From WTFY01 sp965205685 (GTDB taxonomy: Bacteria > Pseudomonadota > Gammaproteobacteria > UBA4575): a stretch of 64,000 nt of DNA. Where the stretch lies: the NCBI GenBank assembly GCA_965205685.1, contig OZ242174.1, positions 310,001 to 374,000 on the forward strand. The letters run 5' to 3'. This document shows positions 33,561 through 40,836 of the stretch, in pieces. Under the pieces are notes generated by a model that ran no database searches, was not told where the DNA came from, and was given only the letters and a program-made list of their open reading frames with translations. Position 1 is the first letter of the stretch; every line of letters begins with the position of its first letter. The translations under genes were made by a program, and so were the position numbers.

Positions 33561-34976
33561 ATGAGCCGTTCCCCGCAAACTGCCCTGCCGGTCGCCCCCG
33601 GCGATCCATGGATCCCGGCCGAGGGTCCGCAGCCGATGCAGGTGGAGGTTGCCCGCATCAGGTGTTACGAGCGCAATCCCCGGCGCCTGGAGAATCCGCA
33701 ATACGACCGTATCAAGGCCTCGATCCGCACTCGCGGCATGGACCAGCCGCTGTACATCACCTGCCGCCCCGGCGAGTCGGACTACATCGTGCAGGCCGGC
33801 GGCAACACCCGGCTTCGCATCCTCAAGGAACTGCATGCGCACACGGGTGAATCCCGCTATGCGCACGTGCATTGCCTGCTCAGGCCCTGGACCTGCGAGT
33901 CCGACGTGCTGCTCGCGCATCTTCGCGAGAACGAGCTGCGCGGCAACCTTCCCTTCATCGACAAGGCGCAGGCCGTGCTTGAGACCCGCTCACTGCTCGA
34001 GGAGGAGCAGGGAAGTCCTCTTACCCAGCGCGCGCTCGAGGCGCGGCTTCGCGAGCGCGGCTACAGCATCACCCACGGGCGGATTTCGCTGATGGAGTAC
34101 GCGGTCACCACGCTGGTGCCCTGGATTCCGCAGGCGCTGGAAGCCGGTCTCGGCAAGTTGCAGGTGGCGCGCCTTCGGGCTCTTCACCGGGCCGGCGCAC
34201 GGCTGTGGGAGCGTTATTGCCCGGACTGCGAGACGGCCTTCGATGCGCTGTTCGCGGTCCTGTGCCGGCGCTACGACGGCCCGGACTGGGACGGGGCCGC
34301 CCTGCAGGGAGCCGTGGAGGTTGAAATCGCCTTGGAGGCCGAACTCGGCCTGCACACCGTTCGAACCGCCCTGGATGCTGAACTGCAGGGCCGCATCGTG
34401 ACCTTCCCGCCCCCCGAGCCCGAACCGCAGGATCCGCCCCCCGCTCCCGCACGCGCGCAGGCTGCAAAGACAGAACCCGGCCTCGGGTCCACGGACCTGG
34501 TCGACCCCGAGGCCCGCGATCTCCCGTATGTCTTGGCCGAGCAGGCCCTGGCCGAAGGCCCGGACCTCAACCAGCTGCGTGATCGCATCCGGCAACTGGC
34601 CGAGCGCTTGGCCGAACGGGCAGGCTTCGCTGGGCAGGTTCGCCCGCTGGCGGAACTGGGGTGTGGCTTCGTGCTCGACGGGAATCCGCCCGAGCTGGCC
34701 GGGGACTGCAAGGAAGAGGAATTTTGTGCCCGCATGCTGTGGTGGCAGTTGGCGGCCTGTGCGGAGATGACGCAGGTTCCGGACGATGTACTGGCTAGCG
34801 GGCGTTTTGAAGATGCGGCCTTTGGCACGGCCATCGAGGTTCAGGACCTTGCCCGGCTTTGGCGCAGCCTGCACGAGCAGGACTGGAACGACCTGGTGCG
34901 CCTGATGGATGCCTACCGGCGCCTGCATCTTGGTGCCGAGGCACGTGGGCAGGCGCTGTGGACGGGTATCCCATGA
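33561..34976 (+). CDS. parB: ParB-family protein of PFGI-1 class integrative element
   Basis: 471 residues. The ParB/Srx-type domain is at the N-terminus: YERNPRRLENPQYDRIKASI (in part RNPRRLENPQYD, about 37-48), then IVQAGGNTRLRILKELHAH (about 76-94). The HTH region ENELRGNLPFIDKAQAVL follows. Long C-terminal half with a Pro-rich linker (EPEPQDPPPAPARAQ). It matches the large ParB-like protein at the left end of PFGI-1/SPI-7 elements, used in partition or replication. The start lies close behind operator 2 and lacks a clear ribosome site. It overlaps the next gene by ATGA. Confidence 0.85.
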   Translation: MSRSPQTALPVAPGDPWIPAEGPQPMQVEVARIRCYERNPRRLENPQYDRIKASIRTRGMDQPLYITCRPGESDYIVQAGGNTRLRILKELHAHTGESRYAHVHCLLRPWTCESDVLLAHLRENELRGNLPFIDKAQAVLETRSLLEEEQGSPLTQRALEARLRERGYSITHGRISLMEYAVTTLVPWIPQALEAGLGKLQVARLRALHRAGARLWERYCPDCETAFDALFAVLCRRYDGPDWDGAALQGAVEVEIALEAELGLHTVRTALDAELQGRIVTFPPPEPEPQDPPPAPARAQAAKTEPGLGSTDLVDPEARDLPYVLAEQALAEGPDLNQLRDRIRQLAERLAERAGFAGQVRPLAELGCGFVLDGNPPELAGDCKEEEFCARMLWWQLAACAEMTQVPDDVLASGRFEDAAFGTAIEVQDLARLWRSLHEQDWNDLVRLMDAYRRLHLGAEARGQALWTGIP

Positions 34977-35572
34977 AAGGGACCAAGGAAGCCGAGCTGG
35001 TCACCGCGGTGCTCATGTATGCCGTGCGCTGCCTGGCCGAGGGCGACCTGGCCGCGCTTCGCCTCATGAAATTCGGGGCGCGCGAGATCGAGGCGCTTCG
35101 CGAGATGAGCCTGCCGGACTTCTACCGGGTCGAGGCCTTGCGTGCGCATTGCCTGGAGATCCGCCTGAACCGGCAGGTGTACTGGCCCATGATCGAATAC
35201 CTGCGTGAGCAGCGCAAATCCGAGGACGTCATGCAGGCGCTGGTGGCCGCCGATGCCCCGCGCGAGATGCTGCAGGTGCTGTTTGGCCTGAACTCGAGGG
35301 AATACGGGCGGCTTCGTCGCAGCCTGTCGGTGGACCCTTCGAGCGGGCGCCCGCCGGCCCCGGACGAGGACAGCTCGCACGAGCTGTGGAAAATCTGGTC
35401 GGCACGCACCGACCGTGACGCCTCGGGACTGCTGGCACCCAAGGCCTATCTGGAACTGCAACAGGAAACCGGCTTGTCCATGCGCGCCATCTGGTACCTG
35501 ACGCGGCGCTGGGTGCAGTACGGAAACCTGGCCGAGACCTTCGATGAGGCCGTGAGCCGTACCAATCGCTGA
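34973..35572 (+). CDS. DUF2857 protein of the integrative element
   Basis: 199 residues from the ATG at 34973 overlapping the parB stop. All-helical: EAELVTAVLMYAVRCLAEGD, then LAALRLMKFGAREIEALREM and LFGLNSREYGRLRRSLSVD. This corresponds to DUF2857, which directly follows parB in PFGI-1 type elements. Function unknown; position suggests a DNA-maintenance or regulatory role. The C-terminus has a possible HTH (AYLELQQETGLSMRAIWYLT). Confidence 0.8.
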   Translation: MKGTKEAELVTAVLMYAVRCLAEGDLAALRLMKFGAREIEALREMSLPDFYRVEALRAHCLEIRLNRQVYWPMIEYLREQRKSEDVMQALVAADAPREMLQVLFGLNSREYGRLRRSLSVDPSSGRPPAPDEDSSHELWKIWSARTDRDASGLLAPKAYLELQQETGLSMRAIWYLTRRWVQYGNLAETFDEAVSRTNR

Positions 35573-35894
35573 ATCGCCCGTACCAGCAAACAGGCACTTA
35601 CGTCTCGCACCTCATGTCAAGGGTATGGTCCCCTGGGGACCAAGGCGGGGCATGCCTTGGGCCTTGGCCAATGAGGCAGACCTGATGGAGGGCAAGGTTT
35701 GTCCATGTGGCAGTCGGCAATGATTGGTATACGACTGCTCGACTTGCGCTGTCTTTCAACACACTGCTTACCTGGGGGATCGCAGTGCCGCCGGCGTAGC
35801 GATCCCATTGACCAGTGAATGTATTCGCATGCATAATGATTGCATTGCAATCATTATGCATTGGGTTCTCGAACGATCTGGAGGGTGTGCGACC
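35573..35894. other. intergenic region before a FitA/FitB-type module
   Basis: 320 bp without a supported gene. It interrupts the backbone order of the element and carries the long palindrome at its right end. Base composition is less GC-rich than the flanks, consistent with insertion of the antitoxin-toxin pair here. Confidence 0.4.
35829..35861. promoter_or_regulatory. 33-bp palindromic operator of FitA-like antitoxin
   Basis: Perfect 16-bp arms (left arm ATGCATAATGATTGCA, 35829-35844) around one central T at 35845, 33 bp before the antitoxin start. Ribbon-helix-helix antitoxins such as FitA bind inverted repeats in their promoters, so this is the likely autoregulatory site. Confidence 0.65.
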
Positions 35895-36140
35895 ATGGCA
35901 AGTATCACGATCCGAAACCTCGACGGTGATGTGAAAACGCGCCTGCGTGTACGTGCCGCTGAACACAGCCGTTCGATGGAGGAGGAGGTCCGCATCATCC
36001 TACGGGATGCCGTCAGCGACAAGAAGTCTGAGCTGCGGAATCTAGCAGAATTCACGCGCGAGTGTTTTGGGCCACTTGGTGGCGTGGAATTGGAGCTTCC
36101 GCCTCGCAGTCCGATGCGCGAACCTCCGGACTTCTCCTGA
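35895..36140 (+). CDS. FitA/VapB-like ribbon-helix-helix antitoxin
   Basis: 81 residues from the ATG at 35895, with GGAGGG upstream; longer frames upstream would cross the operator. MASITIRNLDGDVKTRLRVR followed by AAEHSRSMEEEVRIILRDAV is the RHH signature of Arc/FitA-type antitoxins. The tail (about 45-81) should wrap the toxin. It precedes a PIN-domain gene by 12 bp. Confidence 0.9.
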   Translation: MASITIRNLDGDVKTRLRVRAAEHSRSMEEEVRIILRDAVSDKKSELRNLAEFTRECFGPLGGVELELPPRSPMREPPDFS

Positions 36141-36152
36141 AGCTGGTCCCAC

Positions 36153-36575
36153 ATGTACATCATCGACACGAATGTGGCCTCCGAACTGATGCGGCCAGAG
36201 CCGGCACCTGCGGTTATGGCATGGATTGCGAAGCGGGATGTCGGAGATCTTTGCCTGACGGCAATCAGCGAAGCCGAGTTGCGCTACGGAGTCGCAATCG
36301 TCCCGGCTGGCAAGCGAAAGAATGATTTGGAAGCTGCCATGATCCGTTGGCTTGACACGGGCTTTGGTGAGCGGATTCTGCCGTTTGACAGCGCCGCTGC
36401 AGTGCATTATGCAGAGGTCGGCTCACGTCGGCGCCACGTGGGTCGACCTATCGAAGAGGCCGACTGCCAGATTGCCGCCATTTGCCGCTCACGCGGGGCT
36501 GTTCTGGTGACCCGCAATGTCCGGGACTTCATCGACACCGACATTGAAGTCGTCGACCCCTGGGCGGCAGAATAA
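36153..36575 (+). CDS. PIN-domain ribonuclease toxin (VapC/FitB type)
   Basis: 140 residues. Acidic active-site residues are in place: MYIIDTNVASELM (Asp6), AISEAELRYGVA (Glu42 region), GRPIEEADCQIAAICR (Asp near 103) and VTRNVRDFIDT near 120. This is the FitB/VapC family of metal-dependent ribonucleases that cut tRNA or other RNA. Paired with the RHH antitoxin just upstream it forms a type II toxin-antitoxin module that would stabilise the element. Confidence 0.92.
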   Translation: MYIIDTNVASELMRPEPAPAVMAWIAKRDVGDLCLTAISEAELRYGVAIVPAGKRKNDLEAAMIRWLDTGFGERILPFDSAAAVHYAEVGSRRRHVGRPIEEADCQIAAICRSRGAVLVTRNVRDFIDTDIEVVDPWAAE

Positions 36576-36766
36576 CCCAACAGTTTCACAACACCGGCGG
36601 TTCGCGCATCAAGTCGAGTTCTGCGCCGACGTGCAGGTTGACTCATTCATCGACGCCCGATACGATCGAAAGGCCCTGCCCAAAACCATGGCCCGTCGAC
36701 GCCTGGCGAGGCGGTCAGGCAGACAGCAGGACTGCACTCCGATTTCTTGAGGATGGAGTTTGATCA

Positions 36767-37303
36767 ATGACGACCCCTGTCACCATGCTTAGGTGGTTTG
36801 GCTGGATCAGCGTGTTCGCCATCGCTTCGGCTTCAGCACTGGCACAGCACCCTCACGCGGCATCGCCGCATGCGCATGCCCAGAGCAGCGAAGTTCCAGG
36901 CCTCTCACCCGATGAAGTGCGCGCGCTGCAAAACGGCGAAGGCATGGGCCTTGCGCTTGCAGCCGAGCTGAACCACCACCCAGGGCCGAAACACGTTCTC
37001 GATCTGCGCTCGGAGCTCAAGCTCGACGACACACAGATCGAGCAGATCGAGGCGGTTTACCGGAAGATGAAAACCCATGCCATCACCAAAGGCGAAGACA
37101 TCCTCCAGGCAGAGACTCGCCTTGCGAACCTGTTCAGCTCGGGATCGCCGGCAACTGCACAAGTGAATCATGCCACCGAACACCTCGGCGTGTTGCGAGG
37201 CCAGCTCCAGGCGATTCACCTGCTCGCGCATATGGAGACTGTCTGCATACTGACGCCTGAACAGGTTGACGCGTACGACCTGCACAGGGGCCACCGGCAC
37301 TGA
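36767..37303 (+). CDS. Spy/CpxP-like periplasmic protein
   Basis: 178 residues. Signal peptide FGWISVFAIASASALAQ is followed by a His-rich stretch HPHAASPHAHAQ and helices with LKLDDTQIEQIEAVYRKMK and LTPEQVDAYDLHRGHRH. The repeated LT/LD-x-x-Q motif is that of the Spy/CpxP and heavy-metal-sensor family, periplasmic chaperones or metal sensors. His-rich ends suggest metal binding. It is not part of the usual element backbone; probably cargo. 190 bp after the PIN gene, with a fair ribosome site (TTGAGGATGGAG). Confidence 0.75.
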   Translation: MTTPVTMLRWFGWISVFAIASASALAQHPHAASPHAHAQSSEVPGLSPDEVRALQNGEGMGLALAAELNHHPGPKHVLDLRSELKLDDTQIEQIEAVYRKMKTHAITKGEDILQAETRLANLFSSGSPATAQVNHATEHLGVLRGQLQAIHLLAHMETVCILTPEQVDAYDLHRGHRH

Positions 37304-37353
37304 CCGCAGCGGCTCACCGACCCCGGTCACAAACCGCCTGACGCACCCGGAAG

Positions 37354-37391
37354 GCGCACCCGCGGTGCGCAGGGTGTGAACGGCAACACCC
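37354..37391 (+). promoter_or_regulatory. tandem hairpins in leader of PFL_4669-family gene
   Basis: Two hairpins lie 85-120 bp before the gene: GCGCACC / GGTGCGC (37354-37370) and GGGTGT / ACACCC (37372-37391). Similar hairpin-rich leaders precede other backbone genes of the element. Confidence 0.4.
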
Positions 37392-37475
37392 GGGGGATCG
37401 TTTTCGACTTGCCGCACCCCGTCTCCGCATGGGTTCATAGGCGCTCGCACCCAATCCCGGGAGGAGCCCCGTTAC

Positions 37476-38207
37476 ATGGACACCGAAGATTCCGAATCCC
37501 TGCAAGATGCCACGCCCAAGTCCGGCCCGGTCCCGGGCCGTCCCGGGGTGTTGCGCCCCGAGGTCTGGCTGGTCCTGCACACCCGCCAGGCGCAGTTGCT
37601 GATCCAGGGGCGACCGGCAGCACACAACAAGCCGACCATCATAGGGTTGCTCACCTTTGCCGATCGCCTGCGCCTGATCTGGGACGGCTCGCGCGCCGAT
37701 GATCCCTGGGCCGACTGGTGGCTGGTCAAGGTCTGCGATGCCCTCGAGGCCACGCGCCAGCTGATCGGCAAGTGGCGGCGCGACATGGACAACCTGTTGG
37801 CCCTGCAGGCCCCTGGCATGCAGGTCTCGCTGGCTCAGTCCAAGCGACCGCACCGCACCCGCCTCGCGTTCGCCAACCCCTACGCCTACCAGGGTGCCGA
37901 GCTGCTCTGCGAGTACGATGCGCTGGTCTGCCGGGCGCTGACCGCAAGCCACATCGGCCGCCTCGACAACGCCACCCGCCATGAACTGCTGGTCGGCTGT
38001 TCGCGCAAGCTTCGCGCGGCCTTCATGATCCCGCAAGGCTACCGCTACACCGGCGTGGACCGCCAGGCCCTGCAGGAGAAAGACGGCAGGATTCGTACCG
38101 CCTGCTGGACCATGGGCGAGGTGCCCGAGGCGATCCTGTCCGGTGAGCTCCAGGCCCCGCAGGTGCCGCGAAAGTCCCAGGCTCCGAAACGCATGGCATT
38201 GAATTGA
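37476..38207 (+). CDS. integrating conjugative element protein, PFL_4669 family
   Basis: 243 residues, preceded by GGGAGGAGCCCCGTTAC. After a short Pro-rich N-terminus the conserved domain starts LRPEVWLVLHTRQAQLLIQG and continues LTFADRLRLIWDGSRADDPW and RHELLVGCSRKLRAAFMIP. These are signatures of the PFL_4669 family found in PFGI-1/SPI-7 elements next to STY4534. Function unknown, thought to serve replication or maintenance. Short C-terminal tail. Confidence 0.85.
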   Translation: MDTEDSESLQDATPKSGPVPGRPGVLRPEVWLVLHTRQAQLLIQGRPAAHNKPTIIGLLTFADRLRLIWDGSRADDPWADWWLVKVCDALEATRQLIGKWRRDMDNLLALQAPGMQVSLAQSKRPHRTRLAFANPYAYQGAELLCEYDALVCRALTASHIGRLDNATRHELLVGCSRKLRAAFMIPQGYRYTGVDRQALQEKDGRIRTACWTMGEVPEAILSGELQAPQVPRKSQAPKRMALN

Positions 38208-38298
38208 TCCGTGGCCACTGCGGTATATCAGTGGCAAAGAGGCACCGCCCGGACCGTGCAACCGGTGCACCAGCGAACGCTGCGGTCCATTTTCGAGC
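38208..38298 (+). ncRNA. repeated structured RNA-like element, copy 1
   Basis: About 91 nt directly after the PFL_4669-family stop. It begins TCCGTGGCCACTGCGG and contains a perfect 7-bp hairpin GCCACTG / CAGTGGC, then a long stem CCGGACC / GGTCC enclosing smaller hairpins (GTGCA/TGCAC and CAGCG/CGCTG). A second copy with compensating-looking differences occurs at 40591-40678 before the integrase gene. Location before replication, RadC and integrase genes recalls the published radC RNA motif, but I could not verify identity. Likely 5' leader of the STY4534-family gene. Confidence 0.5.
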
Positions 38299-38350
38299 AG
38301 GCAAGCCCGTCTTGCCTGCACCACCCCTGTCGGGTTGCGACCCGCAGGGG
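38297..38350 (+). promoter_or_regulatory. paired hairpins in leader of STY4534-family gene
   Basis: Two strong hairpins follow the repeated element: GCAGGCAAG / CTTGCCTGC (38297-38319, loop CCCGT) and a stem CCCCTG-CGGGT / ACCCG-CAGGGG (38324-38350, one bulged T). They lie 40-95 bp before the ATG and may act as RNA switch, attenuator or protein-binding leader. Confidence 0.5.
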
Positions 38351-38390
38351 CCGCTTGCCCGGCAGTCTTACCAACTGAAGGAGTAAGCAA

Positions 38391-38789
38391 ATGTCAAAAG
38401 ACGAAAAGTATTTCGATCTTCAAACCACCGGCGTCGGCTATCTGAGTCGCGTCCGGGAGGTGACTCCCGAGCAGGGTTCGCCCTTTCTCGCGGTCACCAT
38501 TGGCGCCCTTCGCGGGCGCACAGGCCAGGTCCAGTACACTCATTTCGAGTGTTCCGTGGTCGGCAGCAAGGCACAGGCGACTGTGCGCGAGCTGCAATCG
38601 GCCGTGGAGGGCCAGTTGAAGGTGCTCATCGGATTCACGCTCAGCAACCTGAGCGCGGAATCCTTCACCTTCCAAAGCGGCGAGCAGGCCGGCCAGCCCG
38701 GCGTGCGCCTGAAGGCGCGACTGCTGCGCATCTCGTATGCCAAGGTGGACGGCCAGCCGTTCATCACGGACGCGAAGGCCGCCGCGTAA
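38391..38789 (+). CDS. STY4534-family (DUF3577) element replication protein
   Basis: 132 residues, preceded by GAAGGAGTAAGCAA. MSKDEKYFDLQTTGVGYLSR, FLAVTIGALRGRTGQVQYT and GVRLKARLLRISYAKVDG identify the STY4534/DUF3577 family of integrative-element replication-associated proteins. The beta-rich sequence with alternating pattern looks like an OB-type fold, suggestive of single-strand DNA binding; that is inference. It sits behind a long structured leader. Confidence 0.87.
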   Translation: MSKDEKYFDLQTTGVGYLSRVREVTPEQGSPFLAVTIGALRGRTGQVQYTHFECSVVGSKAQATVRELQSAVEGQLKVLIGFTLSNLSAESFTFQSGEQAGQPGVRLKARLLRISYAKVDGQPFITDAKAAA

Positions 38790-38798
38790 TTCGAGTAC

Positions 38799-38871
38799 GG
38801 CCGCCCAGGTTTCCTGGGTGGCCACCTTTCACCCACAGGGGAGATCTTCCCTGCGGGACGGGTCTCCCTGT
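38799..38871 (+). promoter_or_regulatory. hairpin pair in radC leader
   Basis: Two hairpins fill the 98-bp gap before radC: GGCCGCCCAGG / CCTGGGTGGCC (38799-38823, loop TTT) and ACAGGGGAGA / TCTCCCTGT (38835-38871, one bulge). The second resembles the stem of the STY4534 leader in position and in ending shortly before the ribosome site. Confidence 0.45.
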
Positions 38872-38887
38872 ACCTACAAGGAGATCC

Positions 38888-39382
38888 ATGATGAACAACG
38901 AGCATGACCGGTTTTCCGGTCTGAAACTGTCGGAGCTGAATGTCGCAGAGCGGCATTCGGTGGTGAAACTTGCGATCCGTTCGCTGGCGATGAAGCATCG
39001 CGCAGGCCAGACCCTGGGCAGCCCGGACGAGACACGAAACTACTTGTGTCTGCGTCTGGCCGAGTACCGCAACGAGGTGTTCGGTGCCCTGTTCCTGGAC
39101 AACCTGTGTCGCATCCTCGCCGTGCGCGAGCTGTTCCAGGGCACGGTCAACAGTGCCTCGGTGCACCCGCGCGTGGTCGTGCAGCAGGCGATGGACGCGA
39201 ACGCCGCGGCCATCGTCTTTTTTCACAACCACCCCTCCGGGGTGGCCGAACCGAGCCGCGCGGACGAGATGATCACCCGCCGCCTCAAGGAAGCGCTCGC
39301 ACTCGTTGACGTGCGCGTGCTGGACCACTTCGTGGTCTCGGCGGGCGACAGCGTCTCGTTCGCAGAACGCGGCCTGCTCTGA
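38888..39382 (+). CDS. radC: RadC-family JAB1/MPN metalloprotein
   Basis: 164 residues from the ATG at 38888 (second ATG next codon), with AAGGAGATCC upstream. The metal site is HNHPSGVAEPSRADEM (about 117-132), the JAMM/MPN signature, and LFQGTVNSASVHPRVVVQQ precedes it. It lacks the N-terminal HhH region of chromosomal RadC, as usual for element- or phage-borne copies. Function is unproven; mobile RadC proteins may help DNA processing during transfer. Starts within the element backbone between STY4534 and a DUF6573-like gene. Confidence 0.9.
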   Translation: MMNNEHDRFSGLKLSELNVAERHSVVKLAIRSLAMKHRAGQTLGSPDETRNYLCLRLAEYRNEVFGALFLDNLCRILAVRELFQGTVNSASVHPRVVVQQAMDANAAAIVFFHNHPSGVAEPSRADEMITRRLKEALALVDVRVLDHFVVSAGDSVSFAERGLL

Positions 39383-39406
39383 CGTTTGGCTTTTTGATCC
39401 ACCCGA

Positions 39407-39427
39407 CCGGGAGGCAACCCCTCCCGG
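39407..39427 (+). promoter_or_regulatory. leader hairpin before DUF6573-like gene
   Basis: CCGGGAGG / CCTCCCGG (39407-39414 and 39420-39427, 5-nt loop) 48 bp before the next ATG. It belongs to the same set of leader hairpins seen before neighbouring backbone genes. Confidence 0.4.
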
Positions 39428-39474
39428 CAGGGACGGGGCTGCGACCCGGTATCCATTGCAAAAGGAGCGATACC

Positions 39475-39903
39475 ATGTCCAACCCTTCGAGTAACTGTGC
39501 CGGTGCAGAGCACTTCGGTGACGTCATCTTCACCTACACCCGGGCCCAGGCCCTGGCGGACGGTGTACTGATCGACGTATCCGCCCTGGCACAGCAGGCC
39601 GGCTTTGTGCTGCCGGTGGCGACCACCGCGCAGGCCTTTGCCGATTGCGTGGCCTGGCGCGAGGCTGACAACCTGGCCCAGGTTCACCAGGACGAGACCG
39701 CCCGGCTGTGGGATGTGCTGTTTACGGCCGCCCACGCAATCCGCACCGAAGCGGGCACCCGGGCCGAGCTGCGATTCTGGCTCGAGCGCATTCCGCGCGA
39801 CGGCCATTCGATCGCAGCAGTACCGGTCTGCCTGAAACTTATCATCGGGCCGGGCGATGACGGGGCCCCCGTGGTCACCGTGATGCTGCCCGATGAGGAT
39901 TGA
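39475..39903 (+). CDS. DUF6573-like protein
   Basis: 142 residues from the ATG at 39475, with AAAAGGAGCGATACC upstream. It reads DVIFTYTRAQALADGVLIDV, then WDVLFTAAHAIRTE and FWLERIPRDG and ends VVTVMLPDED. This matches small proteins of the DUF6573 type found on plasmids and integrative elements next to radC. Function unknown. Soluble, no catalytic motif evident. Confidence 0.75.
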   Translation: MSNPSSNCAGAEHFGDVIFTYTRAQALADGVLIDVSALAQQAGFVLPVATTAQAFADCVAWREADNLAQVHQDETARLWDVLFTAAHAIRTEAGTRAELRFWLERIPRDGHSIAAVPVCLKLIIGPGDDGAPVVTVMLPDED

Positions 39904-40093
39904 TATGCGCCGGGGATACCCGGCCTCTTGTCCCCTGGCCACTTGGGTTAAAGTGGCGCCTCTTCCTTGTGAAGGGATCCCCAGGAAAATGCAGTCGAGA
40001 GATTTGACATATAGGGTTCAATGAACCATGGTAAGAATTGTTGGGTTAGGATGACCTGATGCAAAAATTGATGCATTTGATTAGGAGTTGAAA

Positions 40094-40387
40094 GTGGACA
40101 GCAAGCTGTTCAATGAGCTGGAATCAAACCTGAAGCAGGCGGTACGTATTGCCAAGGGCCGCACATCGCCGAAAACCGTCTATGAGATGGTCACACCCGC
40201 ACAGATCAAGGCCATGCGACACAAGATTGGCATGTCGCAGGCCGTCTTTGCGCGCACGTTCCACTTGAGTCTGGAGACCGTCAAGGGATGGGAGCAGGGC
40301 AAGCGCAGCCCGGATGCAGCCGCCAGCAACTACCTGCGCATGATTCAGGCCGCCCCGGAATTTGTGCAAAAGACCATAGCGGCTTAA
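40094..40387 (+). CDS. XRE-family DNA-binding protein (antitoxin-like)
   Basis: 97 residues from the GTG at 40094, chosen because AGGAG lies 6 bp upstream; a TTG at 40088 is too close to it. The C-terminal half is an HTH: VTPAQIKAMRHKIGMSQAVF, then LSLETVKGWEQGKRSPDAAA, like the second-gene antitoxins of RelE/HigB-type pairs. No toxin gene precedes or follows, so it is an orphan regulator. A short inverted repeat GGTTCA / TGAACC (40015-40027) upstream may be its operator. Confidence 0.8.
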   Translation: MDSKLFNELESNLKQAVRIAKGRTSPKTVYEMVTPAQIKAMRHKIGMSQAVFARTFHLSLETVKGWEQGKRSPDAAASNYLRMIQAAPEFVQKTIAA

Positions 40388-40836
40388 CACACACCAGTAC
40401 TTTTTTCAGGCATGGCTTGGAGCAAGTCATTCCACTGATCCGCATGTTCCGGGGCAACCCGTCCATTGCTGGGTCAAGTCTTCCAAATCGTCCCTTTCAG
40501 GGTTTCCCGCAAAACCACTGCATTTCCGGATTCGGTTTTCCGATGACACACACAGGGTGTCTCTGTAGGCTCCTTGCTGTCAGAGTTTAGTCCGTCGCCA
40601 CTGCGGAATATCAGTGGCAGGAGGCGCACCCGGACCTTGCAATGCGTCCAGGCTTCAGTCGCAGGTCCACCTTCGAGCGACGGTGTGACAACACCACATT
40701 TCAAGGCCCATACAGGGCAAGTCGGCCAGCACGGATTGGCTCGAAGGCTCGAGAATCCGTGCGCCTGTTACCAGGCATGTCCAGGCCGGGCGTGGTGTCC
40801 CGCGAGCGTACTGCACAGCGCAGACCCCGGAAGGTC
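40388..40836. other. leader region before the integrase gene
   Basis: About 450 bp with no supported gene apart from the structured element at 40591-40678. The integrase frame is open back to 40642 but that part overlaps the structured element and lacks family similarity, so the region is read as a long 5' leader. Confidence 0.45.
40591..40678 (+). ncRNA. repeated structured RNA-like element, copy 2
   Basis: 88 nt starting TCCGTCGCCACTGCGG and ending CTTCGAGC, aligned along its length with 38208-38298. Shared parts are the GCCACTG / CAGTGGC hairpin, CCCGGACC, TGCAA and GGTCCA with TTCGAGC. Sequence between them differs but can still pair (TGCG / CGCA), as expected for a conserved RNA fold. 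It lies about 160 nt before the integrase start. Identity with the radC RNA motif is possible and untested. Confidence 0.5.

Noticed and set aside
33557..33850. Alternative ParB start at 33557 in another frame
   Set aside because: That frame gives a short Pro/Arg-rich protein with no family match, while the 33561 frame is the ParB protein.
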